This document shows positions 1 to 10,984 of a stretch of 50,547 bases of DNA, piece by piece. Numbering within the stretch: position 1 is the stretch's first letter; the number at the start of each line of letters is the position of its first letter. The stretch is taken from the NCBI GenBank assembly GCA_018606725.1, contig JAGYID010000008.1, positions 2,501 to 53,047 on the forward strand. The letters run 5' to 3'. Source of the DNA: Acidobacteriota bacterium (GTDB lineage: Bacteria > Acidobacteriota > Polarisedimenticolia > Gp22-AA2). Both the position numbers and the translations under genes were made by a program. The notes under the pieces were generated by a model, which was not told the DNA's origin, did no database searches, and saw only the letters and a list, made by a program, of their open reading frames with translations.

Positions 1-1
1 G

Positions 2-34
2 GCCAAGGCCCGACTTGAACTGGACATTGAATAG
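2..34 (+). CDS. rimP: Ribosome maturation factor RimP, C-terminal end only (partial)
   Basis: Only the last ten codons lie in the window, reading AKARLELDIE and then TAG, with the stop 11 bases before nusA. RimP helps assemble the 30S subunit and is usually the gene just upstream of nusA. A basic-then-acidic tail with a KARL core fits the RimP C-terminus. The identification rests on position and this short tail, so it is moderate. Confidence 0.55.
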   Translation, partial: AKARLELDIE

Positions 35-45
35 GACCCCACCTC

Positions 46-1632
46 ATGAGCAACGAGATATTTCAGGCAATCGAGCAGGTCGGCCGCGAGAAAGGCATTG
101 AGGTCGACATCATCATTCAGGCGGTCGAAGACGCCTACGCGGCCGCGGCGAAGAAGTATTTCCGCACCAAGGAGGACCTCGGTGCGCGATTTGACCGGGA
201 CAATGGCTCGCTTGCCGTCTTTGCGAAGAAGAAGGTCGTCGATGAGGTCACGAACCCCGATCTCGAGATCAGCCCGAACGAGGCCGAGGAGCTGGCGCTA
301 CCCGCGAGCGAAGAGGGAATGGTGGAAATCCCCAAGCCACGCGAGGAATTGCTGCACCTCGGGCGAATCGCGGCCCAGGCTGCGAAGCAGATCATCTTCC
401 AGAAGGTGCGTGAGGCCGAGCGCGACAACATCTACAAGGAATACGCTGGTCGCGTCGGCGAGTTGATCAACGGGGTCGTCAAGCGATTCGAGCGCGGCAA
501 CATCATCGTTGATCTCGGACGCACGGAAGCGATGCTGCCCAAGAAGGAGCAGTCAAAGGCGGAACGATACAGTCAGGGGGATCGCCTGCGGGCCGTGATC
601 ATCGATGTCGACCGCAACGCCAAAGGGCCTCAGGTCATAATCTCGCGCACCGACGAGCGGCTCCTGATGAAGCTTTTCGAGATGGAGGTCCCGGAGATTT
701 ACGATGGCACGGTCGCCATCGAGCGCGCCGTACACGATCCCGGTGATCGAGCAAAGGTCGCGGTTCGCTCGAAGGATCGCGATGTCGATCCGGTTGGCGC
801 CTGCGTCGGCATGAAAGGTTCCCGGGTGCAATCGATCATCCGCGAACTGCGCGGTGAGAAGATCGATATCGTCCAGTACTCCGACGACATCAGCGCATTC
901 GTCACCAACGCCCTCAATCCGGCCAAGATCAATCGCGTCCATCTCACCGACCCGGAGACCAAGACGCTCGAGGTGGTGGTCGATGATGAGCAGCTGTCTC
1001 TCGCCATCGGCAAGAAGGGTCAAAACGTGCGACTCGCCTCACGGCTCGTTGGTTGGAAGATTGATATCAAGAGCGAGCAGGAGAAGAAGCGCGAAGTCGA
1101 GGCCGAGATGGAGAGGATGGCTCGCGATACGCGCGAGATGGAATCACTCAGCACGTCCGGGGTGGGTGAAAGAACGGTGCAGAAGGTCATCGAGGGAGGA
1201 TATCGCAGTCTCGACACCATCCTTGCTGCTGGGCTCGACGGCCTGACGCAGGCCCAAGGTATCGGCCCAAAGTCCGCTGAACGAATACTGGCGGCGGCGC
1301 AGGAATTGATGGATCAGCGTCTGCAGCGCGAGGAAGAGGATCGTCAGACGCAGGAGAGCGCCGCTCAGGCGGCTGCCGAGGCGGAGGCGGCGGAGGCCGC
1401 AGCGGCTGAGGCGGAGGCCGCCTCCAGCGCCGAGGCGGCGGCAATGGATCGGGATGAATCGATTCAGGGTGGCAACGGTGGCAATTCCGACAGTGACACG
1501 CCTCCAGACGAGGAGTCGCAGGAGGCCGGCGAAGGGCCGGCCTCGGTGCGCCCCGACGGAGAGGGGGAGGCACCGACCTCCGACCTCGATGCCCCTGGGA
1601 GCGACAGCCAGGAGAGCAGGGAGAGCGACTAG
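46..1632 (+). CDS. nusA: Transcription termination/antitermination factor NusA
   Basis: NusA binds RNA polymerase and nascent RNA and tunes pausing, termination and antitermination. The 528-residue product has the usual order: N-terminal polymerase-binding domain (about 1-130), S1 domain (about 133-202), KH1 with a GMKG loop at 255-258, KH2 with a GKKG loop at 322-325, and a helix-hairpin-helix region (about 368-425). The tail from about 428 is unlike most NusA: an Ala/Glu-rich, probably helical stretch and then an acidic Ser/Gly/Asp-rich end. The ATG start follows the rimP stop closely. The stop abuts the infB start with no spacer, so the two are surely co-transcribed, and the infB ribosome site (AGGGAGA) lies inside the last nusA codons. 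Confidence 0.97.
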   Translation: MSNEIFQAIEQVGREKGIEVDIIIQAVEDAYAAAAKKYFRTKEDLGARFDRDNGSLAVFAKKKVVDEVTNPDLEISPNEAEELALPASEEGMVEIPKPREELLHLGRIAAQAAKQIIFQKVREAERDNIYKEYAGRVGELINGVVKRFERGNIIVDLGRTEAMLPKKEQSKAERYSQGDRLRAVIIDVDRNAKGPQVIISRTDERLLMKLFEMEVPEIYDGTVAIERAVHDPGDRAKVAVRSKDRDVDPVGACVGMKGSRVQSIIRELRGEKIDIVQYSDDISAFVTNALNPAKINRVHLTDPETKTLEVVVDDEQLSLAIGKKGQNVRLASRLVGWKIDIKSEQEKKREVEAEMERMARDTREMESLSTSGVGERTVQKVIEGGYRSLDTILAAGLDGLTQAQGIGPKSAERILAAAQELMDQRLQREEEDRQTQESAAQAAAEAEAAEAAAAEAEAASSAEAAAMDRDESIQGGNGGNSDSDTPPDEESQEAGEGPASVRPDGEGEAPTSDLDAPGSDSQESRESD

Positions 1633-4443
1633 ATGGCGAAGATCCGGGTAGGACAGCTCGCGAAGGAGCTGCATTTGAAGGTCGCCGACACGATCGCTCA
1701 CCTGGAGCGGCTCGGGGCCCACGTCAAGACCAACTTGAGCACGGTGGAGGACGATTTGGCCGCCCGGCTGCGCCAGGCAGTCGCTGGAGGCCTTGCCGAG
1801 CACCGGACCGCCCCGGCACCGGCGGAGACTCTGAAACCTGCCGCCAGGTCGCGGAAGACATCCACCAGCACGACCGATGTGACAACGGCTTCGAAGAAGC
1901 CGGTGGGCACCCGCGTGCCCGCCAAGCCGGCTCCGGCGTCCGCGAAGCCATCAGCCACCGGGCCTGTTCCGAGTCATGCTGTCGCAGTCGCAGAGAAAGC
2001 TGAGCCGAAGTTACATTCGACCACCTCGACCGCCAAAACACCGGTGACCACGCCAGGCGCCGCGAAGCCATTCAAGCCCGCCGCCGCCGCCGCCGCCGCC
2101 TCGGCTCGGCCGGCTGTCGCGACCACGGGCGCCCCGCCACCGGCGGGGAGCCATCGACAACCGGTCCCGCCGGGAACTCGTCCCGGTGTGACCACTGCGT
2201 CGACAGTCACCCCGCCCCGGGGTGTCTTGGCGACCAAACCGATGACCCCACTCACGTCCGCGACAGGGGTGAGGCCGTCCACCGCCCCTACCCAGCGACC
2301 GGCGGCCCTCAGGCCGCCTGGAACTGTGCCGACCATCCCCCGGCCGACCACGCCCGGTGTGGTGCCGGCGCGTCCTGCCGGCACCTCCGCGCAGGCTGGC
2401 TCCAGGACCGGTATGCCACCAATCCGGTCGGGAGCGGCTTCTTCGGCTGCGCCTCGTCCGGTAGGCGGTGTGGCAACCCCGGCTGGCGGAATTAGACCCG
2501 GGTCCGCTGCCCCGCGGCCAACCCCGCCAGGCTCACCTCAATCCCGATCCATCACCCCGGCCGCTCACGGTCCCCGGCCTGTCGCCGGCCCGCTGGCAGC
2601 CAAACAGGCCCCGGCCCGGCCCCTCCGTCAGGAGCCCCCTGCACCGCTTCGACCGGTGGCGCCCGTCATCCCATCGGTCCCGGAGGTGCTCAAGCCGATC
2701 ACGATCACCGAGGGGGTGACCGTGAAAGAGCTGTCCGAGAAGATGGAGCGGAAGGCCAAGGACATCATCACCAAACTGCTGGGCAGGGGCATCCTGGCAA
2801 GCATCAATCAGTCACTCGACACCAAGATCGCCATCGACATCTGTCGAGAGCTGGGCTTCGAAGCGAAGATCATCAGCTACGAAGAGGAAGTTGAACGCGA
2901 GCAGCAGCAGGAGGCGGTGCCGGCGAATCTCAAGACGCGCGATCCGGTCGTGACCATCATGGGCCACGTCGACCACGGCAAGACGTCGTTGCTCGACGCG
3001 GTCCGCTCGTCGGATGTCGCGGCCGGCGAGGCGGGCGGGATCACGCAGCACATCGGCGCCTACCACATCCGGCGCAAGGAGCGCGGCATTACGTTCATCG
3101 ACACGCCGGGTCATGAGGCGTTCACGAAAATGCGTGCCCGCGGCGCCAAGGTCACCGACATCGTGGTGCTGGTGGTGGCGGCGGACGACGGAGTGATGCC
3201 GCAGACCATCGAGGCGATTCACCACGCGCGCGCCGCCGGTGTGCCGATGGTCATCGCCATCAACAAGGTGGACAAGCCGGGCGCCAACCTCGACCGTGTC
3301 AAGAAGCAGCTCTCCGATCAGGGCCTGCTGGTGGAGGACTGGGGAGGCACCGTCGTGTCGGTGCCGGTGTCGGCCAAGCAGAAGACCGGCATCGACGACC
3401 TGCTCGAGATGATCCTGCTGGTGGCGGATCTCGGCGATCTCAAGGCCGATCCGACGAGCGCCGCCTCCGGCACCGTGCTCGACGCACGACTCGACCGTTC
3501 GCGCGGTCCGGTCGCCACCATCCTCGTGCAGCGCGGGACGCTGCGCATCGGCGATCCGTTCATCGCCGGCGCCGTACACGGCAAGGTTCGCGCCATGTTC
3601 AACGATCTCGGTCACCGCGTTCGCGACGCCGGCCCATCGATCCCGATCGAAGTGCTCGGGTTGGAAGGCGTCCCCCAGGCCGGCGACGCGTTCCAGGCCA
3701 TCGAGGAGGAATGGAAGGTCCGACAGATCGGCGCCTTCCGCCAGCAGAAGCTGCGCCAGGAGGCGATGGCGAAATCGTCCCGGCTGACGCTCGATCACCT
3801 CTATCAGCAGATCAGCGAAGGGACGGTCAAGGAGCTGCCGCTCGTGGTCAAGGCTGATGTCCAGGGATCGATCGAGGCGCTCTCGAAGTCGTTGTCCGAC
3901 CTGCCATCCGACAGGGTCAAGATCAAGATCGTGCACGCCGGCTCCGGCGCCATCACCGAGACCGACGTCAACCTCGCTTCGGCCAGCAACGCCATCATCG
4001 TCGGCTACAACGTCCGCCCCGAGCGCAGCGCGCAGGATCTCGCCGACAAGGAGAAGGTTGACATCCGCCTTCACTCGGTGATCTACGACATCACCAACGA
4101 GATCCGACAGGCGATGGTTGGCCTGCTCGAACCGGAGACCAAGGAGGCTTACCTCGGACGCGCACAGGTACGGGAGGTCTTCAAGGTTCCCAAGATCGGC
4201 AACATCGCCGGCTGTTTCGTCTCCGACGGACGAATCCCCCGCAGCGCCGAAGTGCGCCTGCTGCGGGACAACGTCGTCGTTTATACGGGCAAGGTGTCGT
4301 CCCTGAGGCGTTTCAAGGACGACGCCAGCGAGGTCAAATCCGGGTACGAATGTGGCATCGGGTTGGCCAACTTCAACGACATCAAGGTCGGCGACGTGAT
4401 CGAGGCGTTCCGGATCGAGAAGATCGCCGTCAAGAGCCTCTAG
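1633..4443 (+). CDS. infB: Translation initiation factor IF-2
   Basis: IF-2 is the GTPase that places fMet-tRNA in the ribosomal P site and promotes subunit joining. The 936-residue product opens with an IF2_N module (about 1-50). A very long Pro/Ala/Thr-rich linker (about 55-345) follows, then a second IF2_N module (about 353-425). The G domain starts near residue 440 with GHVDHGKT (G1), DTPGHEAF (G3) and NKVDKP (G4). The domains after it match IF-2 domains II to IV and end near [13 protein letters not shown]. The linker is low complexity and holds a (GCC)7 run. ATG directly follows the nusA stop. Confidence 0.97.
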   Translation: MAKIRVGQLAKELHLKVADTIAHLERLGAHVKTNLSTVEDDLAARLRQAVAGGLAEHRTAPAPAETLKPAARSRKTSTSTTDVTTASKKPVGTRVPAKPAPASAKPSATGPVPSHAVAVAEKAEPKLHSTTSTAKTPVTTPGAAKPFKPAAAAAAASARPAVATTGAPPPAGSHRQPVPPGTRPGVTTASTVTPPRGVLATKPMTPLTSATGVRPSTAPTQRPAALRPPGTVPTIPRPTTPGVVPARPAGTSAQAGSRTGMPPIRSGAASSAAPRPVGGVATPAGGIRPGSAAPRPTPPGSPQSRSITPAAHGPRPVAGPLAAKQAPARPLRQEPPAPLRPVAPVIPSVPEVLKPITITEGVTVKELSEKMERKAKDIITKLLGRGILASINQSLDTKIAIDICRELGFEAKIISYEEEVEREQQQEAVPANLKTRDPVVTIMGHVDHGKTSLLDAVRSSDVAAGEAGGITQHIGAYHIRRKERGITFIDTPGHEAFTKMRARGAKVTDIVVLVVAADDGVMPQTIEAIHHARAAGVPMVIAINKVDKPGANLDRVKKQLSDQGLLVEDWGGTVVSVPVSAKQKTGIDDLLEMILLVADLGDLKADPTSAASGTVLDARLDRSRGPVATILVQRGTLRIGDPFIAGAVHGKVRAMFNDLGHRVRDAGPSIPIEVLGLEGVPQAGDAFQAIEEEWKVRQIGAFRQQKLRQEAMAKSSRLTLDHLYQQISEGTVKELPLVVKADVQGSIEALSKSLSDLPSDRVKIKIVHAGSGAITETDVNLASASNAIIVGYNVRPERSAQDLADKEKVDIRLHSVIYDITNEIRQAMVGLLEPETKEAYLGRAQVREVFKVPKIGNIAGCFVSDGRIPRSAEVRLLRDNVVVYTGKVSSLRRFKDDASEVKSGYECGIGLANFNDIKVGDVIEAFRIEKIAVKSL
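2080..2100 (+). repeat. (GCC)7 trinucleotide run in infB
   Basis: Seven consecutive GCC codons encode seven alanines in the IF-2 linker. Runs like this can change length by replication slippage without breaking the frame. Confidence 0.85.
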
Positions 4444-4453
4444 ACGCCTGTCT

Positions 4454-4469
4454 GGACCCGGGAGGGTCC
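4454..4469 (+). promoter_or_regulatory. Small hairpin overlapping the ribosome-binding site of the DUF503 gene
   Basis: GGACCC (4454-4459), a GGGA loop and GGGTCC (4464-4469) form a perfect 6-bp stem. The likely Shine-Dalgarno GGAGGG at 4461-4466 lies in the loop and 3' arm, six to nine bases before the GTG start at 4475. The pairing is seen directly; an effect on translation is inferred. Confidence 0.4.
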
Positions 4470-4474
4470 GATCC

Positions 4475-4777
4475 GTGGGCGGGAACACCTCGCTGAACGT
4501 GGCTCTCTGCGTCATTGAAGTTCACCTGCCGGGCGTAGGCTCCCTGAAAGAGAAACGCCAGGTGTTGCGCAGCCTCAAGGATCGACTGCGCGAGCGCTAC
4601 AACGTGTCGGTCGCCGAGGTCGACCACCAGGACCTGTGGCAGCGCGCCACCCTCGGGGTGGTCGGCATCGCCTCGGCACGCACGCCGCTTGAGCAGACCT
4701 TCGAGGCGATCCGTGGAGAAGTCGAGCGCCGGTTGCCCGGCGAAGTCCTGAAGTGCGAAACGGAATTTCTGTCGTGA
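4475..4777 (+). CDS. DUF503 (YlxP-like) protein
   Basis: This 100-residue protein matches the DUF503/YlxP family of small proteins often found between infB and rbfA in Gram-positive, deltaproteobacterial and acidobacterial genomes. The family core is visible as the LPGVGSLKEKR segment, the VAEVDHQDLWQRATLGV segment and a final hydrophobic strand. The function is not established; genomic linkage points to ribosome maturation or translation. It starts at GTG with GGAGGG upstream. It lies 31 bases after infB and 9 bases before rbfA, so it belongs to the same operon. Confidence 0.88.
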   Translation: MGGNTSLNVALCVIEVHLPGVGSLKEKRQVLRSLKDRLRERYNVSVAEVDHQDLWQRATLGVVGIASARTPLEQTFEAIRGEVERRLPGEVLKCETEFLS

Positions 4778-4786
4778 GGCCGGCCG

Positions 4787-5158
4787 TTGACGACCCGTCA
4801 GGACAGAGTCTCCGATCTCATCAAGGATGAGGTCTCCCGGCTGCTGCTCCGCGAGGTGCGTGACCCCCGCGTCGGCTTCGTGACCGTCACCGGCACCTCC
4901 ATCTCGCCCGACCTGAAGAATGTGCGGGTATTCGTGAGCGTGCTGGGTGATCTCCCGGCCCGGGAGGCGTGCCTGAAGGCGCTCAACAGCGCTGCCGGAT
5001 TCTTCAGGAAGAATCTGTTCAAGAACCTGCGCCTGCGGTTCGCGCCCAGCGTCGCCTTCATCCACGATGACTCCCTCGACCGAGGCGACCGCATCGAGCG
5101 GGTCCTGCGCCAGATCCACGAGGCGGAACACCCCGCCGACGATGAAGAGGAGGAATGA
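4787..5158 (+). CDS. rbfA: 30S ribosome-binding factor RbfA
   Basis: RbfA is a single KH-like domain protein that binds the 30S subunit during late 16S rRNA maturation and is needed for cold adaptation in model species. The 123-residue product shows the family hallmarks: DRVSDLIKDEVSRLLLREVRDPR near the N-terminus, then VTVTGTSISPDLKNVRVFVSV, and the late segment LRFAPSVAFIHDDSLDRGDRIERVL. The acidic tail ends in DDEEEE. TTG at 4787 is the only usable start, because an in-frame stop (the end of the DUF503 gene) lies 12 bases before it. The stop overlaps the truB start. Confidence 0.95.
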   Translation: MTTRQDRVSDLIKDEVSRLLLREVRDPRVGFVTVTGTSISPDLKNVRVFVSVLGDLPAREACLKALNSAAGFFRKNLFKNLRLRFAPSVAFIHDDSLDRGDRIERVLRQIHEAEHPADDEEEE

Positions 5159-6075
5159 TGGCCGCGCCGGAAGGCGTCCTGCTGGTCGACAAGCCCGAGG
5201 GACCGACCTCGCATGACGTCGTCGAATCGGCGCGCCGAGCCCTGCGGACCGATCGAATCGGACACGCCGGCACGCTTGACCCGATGGCCACCGGCCTTCT
5301 CGTCCTGATGATCGGCAAAGCGACGCGGCTCGCCACCTTCCTGTCGGGCGTCGACAAGACCTATCGGGGCACCCTGCGCCTGGGCCTCCAGACCGACACA
5401 TACGACCGGGATGGAGCGCCCGTCGGAGAGCGACGCGAGGTGCGGGTCGACGAGTCTGCCGTGAGGACAGCCATGCGTGGGTTCCTCGGCAGCGTCAGCC
5501 AGGTGCCGCCGGTGTTCTCCGCGAAAAAGGTGCGTGGTACACCGATGCACCGTCTTGCCCGCCGTCACGCGCCGGTTTCTCCGACCCCGGTCACGGTCGT
5601 CTTCCGCCACCTGGAGTTCCTGGAACTCAGCGGTGACGAGGTGGCGTTCGAGGCCGAGGTATCGGCGGGGACCTATCTGCGCTCGTTCGCGCACGACCTC
5701 GGCCAGGCGCTCGGCTGCGGCGCCCACCTCAGTTCCCTGCGCCGCACCTCGGCCGGACCGTTTCGCGTCGAAGCGGCGCTGACCCTGGACGCGCTCAAGG
5801 CGGACGGGCAGGCGGCCGCCCGCCTGATCATGCCGATGGAGGCGATACCGCTGGGGCTTCCGACGCTGGTCCTGACCGCGACCGGCATGCACGCGATCCG
5901 ACACGGACGCCCGTGCGGGCTGGGCGAGGTCGCTGCGCCCCGACCACCCCTGCCGCCCGGACGCTGCCGTCTGCAGGGGCCGGAGGGGGGTCTGCTGGGC
6001 ATCGGCGAGGTCCTTCTGCAGGTGGCGGCCGGGGCCCGACCGATCATCCGACCGCAGATCGTCTTCAGCCGCTGA
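5155..6075 (+). CDS. truB: tRNA pseudouridine(55) synthase TruB
   Basis: TruB converts U55 of the tRNA T-loop to pseudouridine. The catalytic aspartate is D42 in the HAGTLDP motif. The TYRG segment and the SAGTYLRSFAHDLG segment also match the family. The protein is 306 residues, normal for TruB with a C-terminal PUA-like extension. Two ATG codons at 5155 and 5158 are possible; the first overlaps the rbfA stop by four bases, the second starts at the last base of that stop. Confidence 0.96.
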   Translation: MMAAPEGVLLVDKPEGPTSHDVVESARRALRTDRIGHAGTLDPMATGLLVLMIGKATRLATFLSGVDKTYRGTLRLGLQTDTYDRDGAPVGERREVRVDESAVRTAMRGFLGSVSQVPPVFSAKKVRGTPMHRLARRHAPVSPTPVTVVFRHLEFLELSGDEVAFEAEVSAGTYLRSFAHDLGQALGCGAHLSSLRRTSAGPFRVEAALTLDALKADGQAAARLIMPMEAIPLGLPTLVLTATGMHAIRHGRPCGLGEVAAPRPPLPPGRCRLQGPEGGLLGIGEVLLQVAAGARPIIRPQIVFSR

Positions 6076-6092
6076 TCGGGTGACCCGCCTTG

Positions 6093-6112
6093 GCCGGAAC
6101 CTCTTTTCCGGC
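6093..6112 (+). terminator. Hairpin after truB, possible weak terminator
   Basis: GCCGGAA and TTCCGGC pair perfectly across a 6-base loop, 17 bases after the truB stop. No clean T-run follows, so it may instead be an RNA-stability or processing stem. It lies just upstream of the rpsO promoter. Confidence 0.35.
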
Positions 6113-6133
6113 GACGGGATCTTCCCCCGCCGC

Positions 6134-6163
6134 TTTACAGTTTTGATCGCTTTGTGCTAGAGT
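6134..6163 (+). promoter_or_regulatory. Probable sigma-70 promoter for rpsO
   Basis: TTTACA (6134-6139) and TAGAGT (6158-6163) are separated by 18 bases. The predicted transcript would begin near 6170 and give a leader of about 45 bases before rpsO. The stretch is AT-rich compared with its surroundings. Confidence 0.5.
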
Positions 6164-6214
6164 TTCGCCCGCGTCGTGGATGATCCGCAGCGCACCAAGG
6201 GAGTTGCAGGCCCC

Positions 6215-6484
6215 ATGTCACTCACGAAAGACCGGAAGTCCGAAATCATAACCACGTATCAGGTCCATCCGACTGACACCGGATCTCCGGAGGTCCAGAT
6301 CGCGATTCTCAGCAAGAGGATCGAAGACCTGACCGATCACTTCAACGCCCACGCCAAAGATCATCATTCCCGCCGCGGTCTTCTCAAGATGGTCAGCACC
6401 CGTCGCCGTCTCCTTGACTATCTCAAGGGCGGGAACGCGGAGCGCTACCGCGAGTTGATCAAGAGACTCGGGATCCGCAAATAG
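6215..6484 (+). CDS. rpsO: 30S ribosomal protein S15
   Basis: S15 binds the central domain of 16S rRNA and nucleates platform assembly. The product is 89 residues, the standard length, and carries the conserved segments [23 protein letters not shown] and [12 protein letters not shown] at 6215 was chosen over an in-frame codon at 6176 because it gives the family N-terminus MSLTKDRK and has AAGGGAG at 6197-6203 upstream. In many bacteria rpsO and pnp are linked, as here, and S15 represses its own mRNA; such control is inferred only. Confidence 0.97.
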   Translation: MSLTKDRKSEIITTYQVHPTDTGSPEVQIAILSKRIEDLTDHFNAHAKDHHSRRGLLKMVSTRRRLLDYLKGGNAERYRELIKRLGIRK

Positions 6485-6566
6485 GAAGGCCGGATCACGG
6501 GTGCGTCGAAAGCCGGGCGGGTCGGCGCAGGACAGGCGGTCGCACTCGGGCGTGACCGGGGTGAAC

Positions 6567-6617
6567 TGAAGGGTAGCCATTTCGCCATCATCCTTCATCT
6601 TCATAAATTACCCTTCA
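6567..6617 (+). repeat. Inverted repeat in the pnp leader
   Basis: TGAAGGGTA (6567-6575) and TACCCTTCA (6609-6617) are perfect reverse complements around a 33-base loop. As RNA this could be a processing site or one arm of a larger fold. Confidence 0.45.
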
Positions 6618-6703
6618 CCTTCGCCTCCCGGGACGAACCCGAATCGACCGTGCTCCTGCCGCGTGACGCACCCGGCAGGGTTCCACCCCGCCTTCCCACA
6701 CAC

Positions 6704-6731
6704 GTTCCGCCGCGCCGAGCGCGGACGGGAC
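6704..6731 (+). promoter_or_regulatory. Strong hairpin in the pnp leader
   Basis: GTTCCG-CCGCGC (6704-6715), a CGA loop, and GCGCGG-A-CGGGAC (6719-6731) form a 12-bp stem with one bulged A at 6725 and one G-U pair. It ends 52 bases before the pnp start. By analogy with enterobacterial pnp leaders it is a candidate RNase III or PNPase autoregulation site; the pairing itself is read directly. Confidence 0.5.
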
Positions 6732-6783
6732 CGGGTCGCCGGCGCCGGATCGCATCCGACCTGCGCGCCCTCTGGAGGATGAC

Positions 6784-8982
<2,199 letters not shown>

Positions 8983-9050
8983 GGCCGCGGCGGGTGGCGC
9001 GCCGCTGAAGCCCGTGCGCCGCGCCCGGATGGAGTCCCCGGGGGATCAGG

Positions 9051-10406
9051 GTGGCCGACAAGCTTGGTGACTGGCTGCTGAAGAAGGGTCGAATCGCGCC
9101 CGAGCAGTTGGACCGGGCGCTGCGCGATCAGGCGTTCTTCGGCGAGCGGCTGGGAAATACGCTCGTCAAGCTCGGCTTCATCGACGAGGACGTTCTCGGC
9201 GAGTACCTCGCCGATACATCGCACACGCGTTTTGCACCGGCCCGTCTCCTGGAGAAAATCGCCCCCGAGGTCATCGCCACGGTCCCGGCCCGCGTGGCGG
9301 CCAAGTACTGCATCATCCCGATCGCCATCGAGAAGCGCAAGCTGCACCTGGCGATGCGCGACCCCAAGGACCTGCTGGCCCTCGATGAGATCGCCTTCCT
9401 GACGGGCATGGCGGTCGAGCCCTTCGTCGCCGCCGAGTTCCGCATCGTCAAGGCAATCGAGGTTTACTATCAGATCTCGATTGGCACCAAGGCGATCCCC
9501 GTCGCCGAGGGTCCCGGCGACACGGGTATCACCCGCACGACAATGAAGGCGCCCGCCGCCTCGCCGTCCTCCCCTGCCCCTACGGGTCCGGAAATCGGTC
9601 TCGACGGCCTGCCCCTCGATGCCGACCCGGGCGATGTGGACCAGCCGTTCGTGAGCGGGCCTGGCATCGCGCCACCGGCGATGCTCGAGGGAAGCGGCCC
9701 GATCCCGACCTCCCTGGAGAACTGGCGGGCCGAGGAGGAAGGCCCGCATCATCCAGCCGCCGTCGCGCCGCCTCCTTCCGGCCCGACTGCGGTCGCCCGG
9801 CCGGGGGCGGCGCCTCCGGCGCGGGTCACGCAACCGGTGCCGGCGTCGGCCGGCTTGCCCGGCGCGGCCGCGGCCGTCCTCGTCCCGACGGCCGCCGCCA
9901 CGCCGGCGGCGGCGCCGAACTCGATGGAGGCGATTGCCGCCCGGCTGCGCCAGGCCGAGACACGCGACGATGTCTTCGGGGCCATCCTCGACTTCACGAC
10001 CGCGCAGTTCCGCCGCGCGGCGCTGTTCGTCGTGCAGCAGCACAACGTCCTGGGGTGGAGCGGCCGCGGAGCCGGGCTCTCGCCGCTGCGAATCCGCAAT
10101 GTGGTGGTGCCGCTCGACCGCCCCTCGCTGTTCGTGTTCTTCCGCTCGGGCGCCGATTACTACTACGGGCCGGTCCCGGACCTGCCGGCGAACGCGAAGT
10201 TCTACCTTGACCTTGGGTGCCCGCCACCGGCGCGGGTCCTGCTCCTGCCACTGGCGATCAAGGAGAAGCCGGCGGTCATCCTGTACGCCGACAACGGCCC
10301 CGACGCGGCGCTGGTGCCCGACGTCCAGTTGTATCGCCGGCTGCTGCACAAGGCGGCGCTGGCTCTCGAAGTGCTCATCCTGCGCAACAAGATCATGATG
10401 GTGTGA
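9051..10406 (+). CDS. Orphan MshEN (GspE N-terminal) domain protein with a C-terminal GAF-like region
   Basis: Residues 1 to about 145 match the MshEN/GspE N-terminal fold, including LGDWLLKKGRI and the segment LHLAMRDPKDLLALDEIAFLTG. In type II secretion and type IV pilus ATPases this fold binds cyclic-di-GMP or contacts the inner-membrane platform. Here no ATPase domain follows. Instead there is a Pro/Ala-rich linker (about 165-300) and a C-terminal alpha/beta region (about 305-451) that could be GAF-like, though this is uncertain. It starts at GTG behind GGGGGA, 68 bases after pnp. Its GTG-TGA end overlaps a possible start of the next gene. Its role is unknown; it may be a c-di-GMP adaptor. 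Confidence 0.8.
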   Translation: MADKLGDWLLKKGRIAPEQLDRALRDQAFFGERLGNTLVKLGFIDEDVLGEYLADTSHTRFAPARLLEKIAPEVIATVPARVAAKYCIIPIAIEKRKLHLAMRDPKDLLALDEIAFLTGMAVEPFVAAEFRIVKAIEVYYQISIGTKAIPVAEGPGDTGITRTTMKAPAASPSSPAPTGPEIGLDGLPLDADPGDVDQPFVSGPGIAPPAMLEGSGPIPTSLENWRAEEEGPHHPAAVAPPPSGPTAVARPGAAPPARVTQPVPASAGLPGAAAAVLVPTAAATPAAAPNSMEAIAARLRQAETRDDVFGAILDFTTAQFRRAALFVVQQHNVLGWSGRGAGLSPLRIRNVVVPLDRPSLFVFFRSGADYYYGPVPDLPANAKFYLDLGCPPPARVLLLPLAIKEKPAVILYADNGPDAALVPDVQLYRRLLHKAALALEVLILRNKIMMV

Positions 10407-10414
10407 GACGGCAC

Positions 10415-10984
10415 ATGGCCGAGGCGCCGAAGCCGCTGACCGGGGATGAGCGCTCGTTCCTGTTGGATCTCGCCCGCCGGTCGGTCGAGGCGCGGCTGCA
10501 GGGCCTGCCCCCGCCGGATCTGTCATCCGCTCCGTCGCGATTGCGCGCCGGGCGTGGCGCCTTCGTGACCCTGCAGCGCTCAGGCGAGTTGCGCGGCTGC
10601 ATCGGCTGGATGTCGACCAATCGGCCGCTCTGCGAAGTCGTGCGGGACGTCGCGGCCGCGGCCGCGACCGAGGACCCCCGCTTCCCGCCGTTGACGTCGG
10701 AGGAGCTCCGCGACCTGGACATTGAGATCTCTGTGCTGTCGCCGGCTGAACAGGTGCACGATCGATCACGCATCGCCGTCGGTCGTCACGGCCTGATGGT
10801 GACGCAGGGACCCTGGCGCGGTGTGTTGCTGCCTCAGGTGGCGATCGACCAGGGATGGGACGCGGCGACCTTCGTGAGACAGACCTGCCTGAAGGCGGGG
10901 TTGCCGCCCGACGCATGCGATCGGGGCGCGACGCTCGAGGCGTTTGAGGCCGAGGTGTTCTCGGAGGTGGAGCCGGCCGGCTGA
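10415..10984 (+). CDS. AMMECR1-domain protein (AmmeMemoRadiSam system protein A-like)
   Basis: This 189-residue protein carries the AMMECR1 domain, including the conserved LRGCIG motif, an RFPPLTSEEL segment and the LLPQVA segment near the C-terminus. The domain often co-occurs with a MEMO-like protein and a radical SAM enzyme, but neither gene is in this window. Its biochemical function is not known. ATG at 10415 gives a sensible N-terminus. A GTG at 10403 is in frame and would overlap the previous stop by four bases, so the true start may be there. A terminator-like structure follows the gene. Confidence 0.88.
   Translation: MAEAPKPLTGDERSFLLDLARRSVEARLQGLPPPDLSSAPSRLRAGRGAFVTLQRSGELRGCIGWMSTNRPLCEVVRDVAAAAATEDPRFPPLTSEELRDLDIEISVLSPAEQVHDRSRIAVGRHGLMVTQGPWRGVLLPQVAIDQGWDAATFVRQTCLKAGLPPDACDRGATLEAFEAEVFSEVEPAG

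Larger units (their letters stand above)
6485..6783 (+). other. rpsO-pnp intergenic leader, no gene seen
   Basis: This 299-base stretch has no convincing coding frame. It contains an AT-richer patch (about 6576-6617) bounded by a 9-bp inverted repeat, and a strong GC hairpin at 6704-6731. It then runs into the GGAGGA ribosome site at 6774-6779 for pnp. The layout resembles the long structured leader through which PNPase controls its own mRNA in enterobacteria. Confidence 0.6.

Noticed and set aside
2812-4515. 567-residue open frame on the minus strand across infB
   Set aside because: It lies fully antisense to the conserved G domain of IF-2 and has no recognisable motif. Long antisense frames are expected in GC-rich DNA.
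6176-6214. 13-codon extension of rpsO
   Set aside because: S15 is normally 89 residues, and the ATG at 6215 gives exactly that with a ribosome site.
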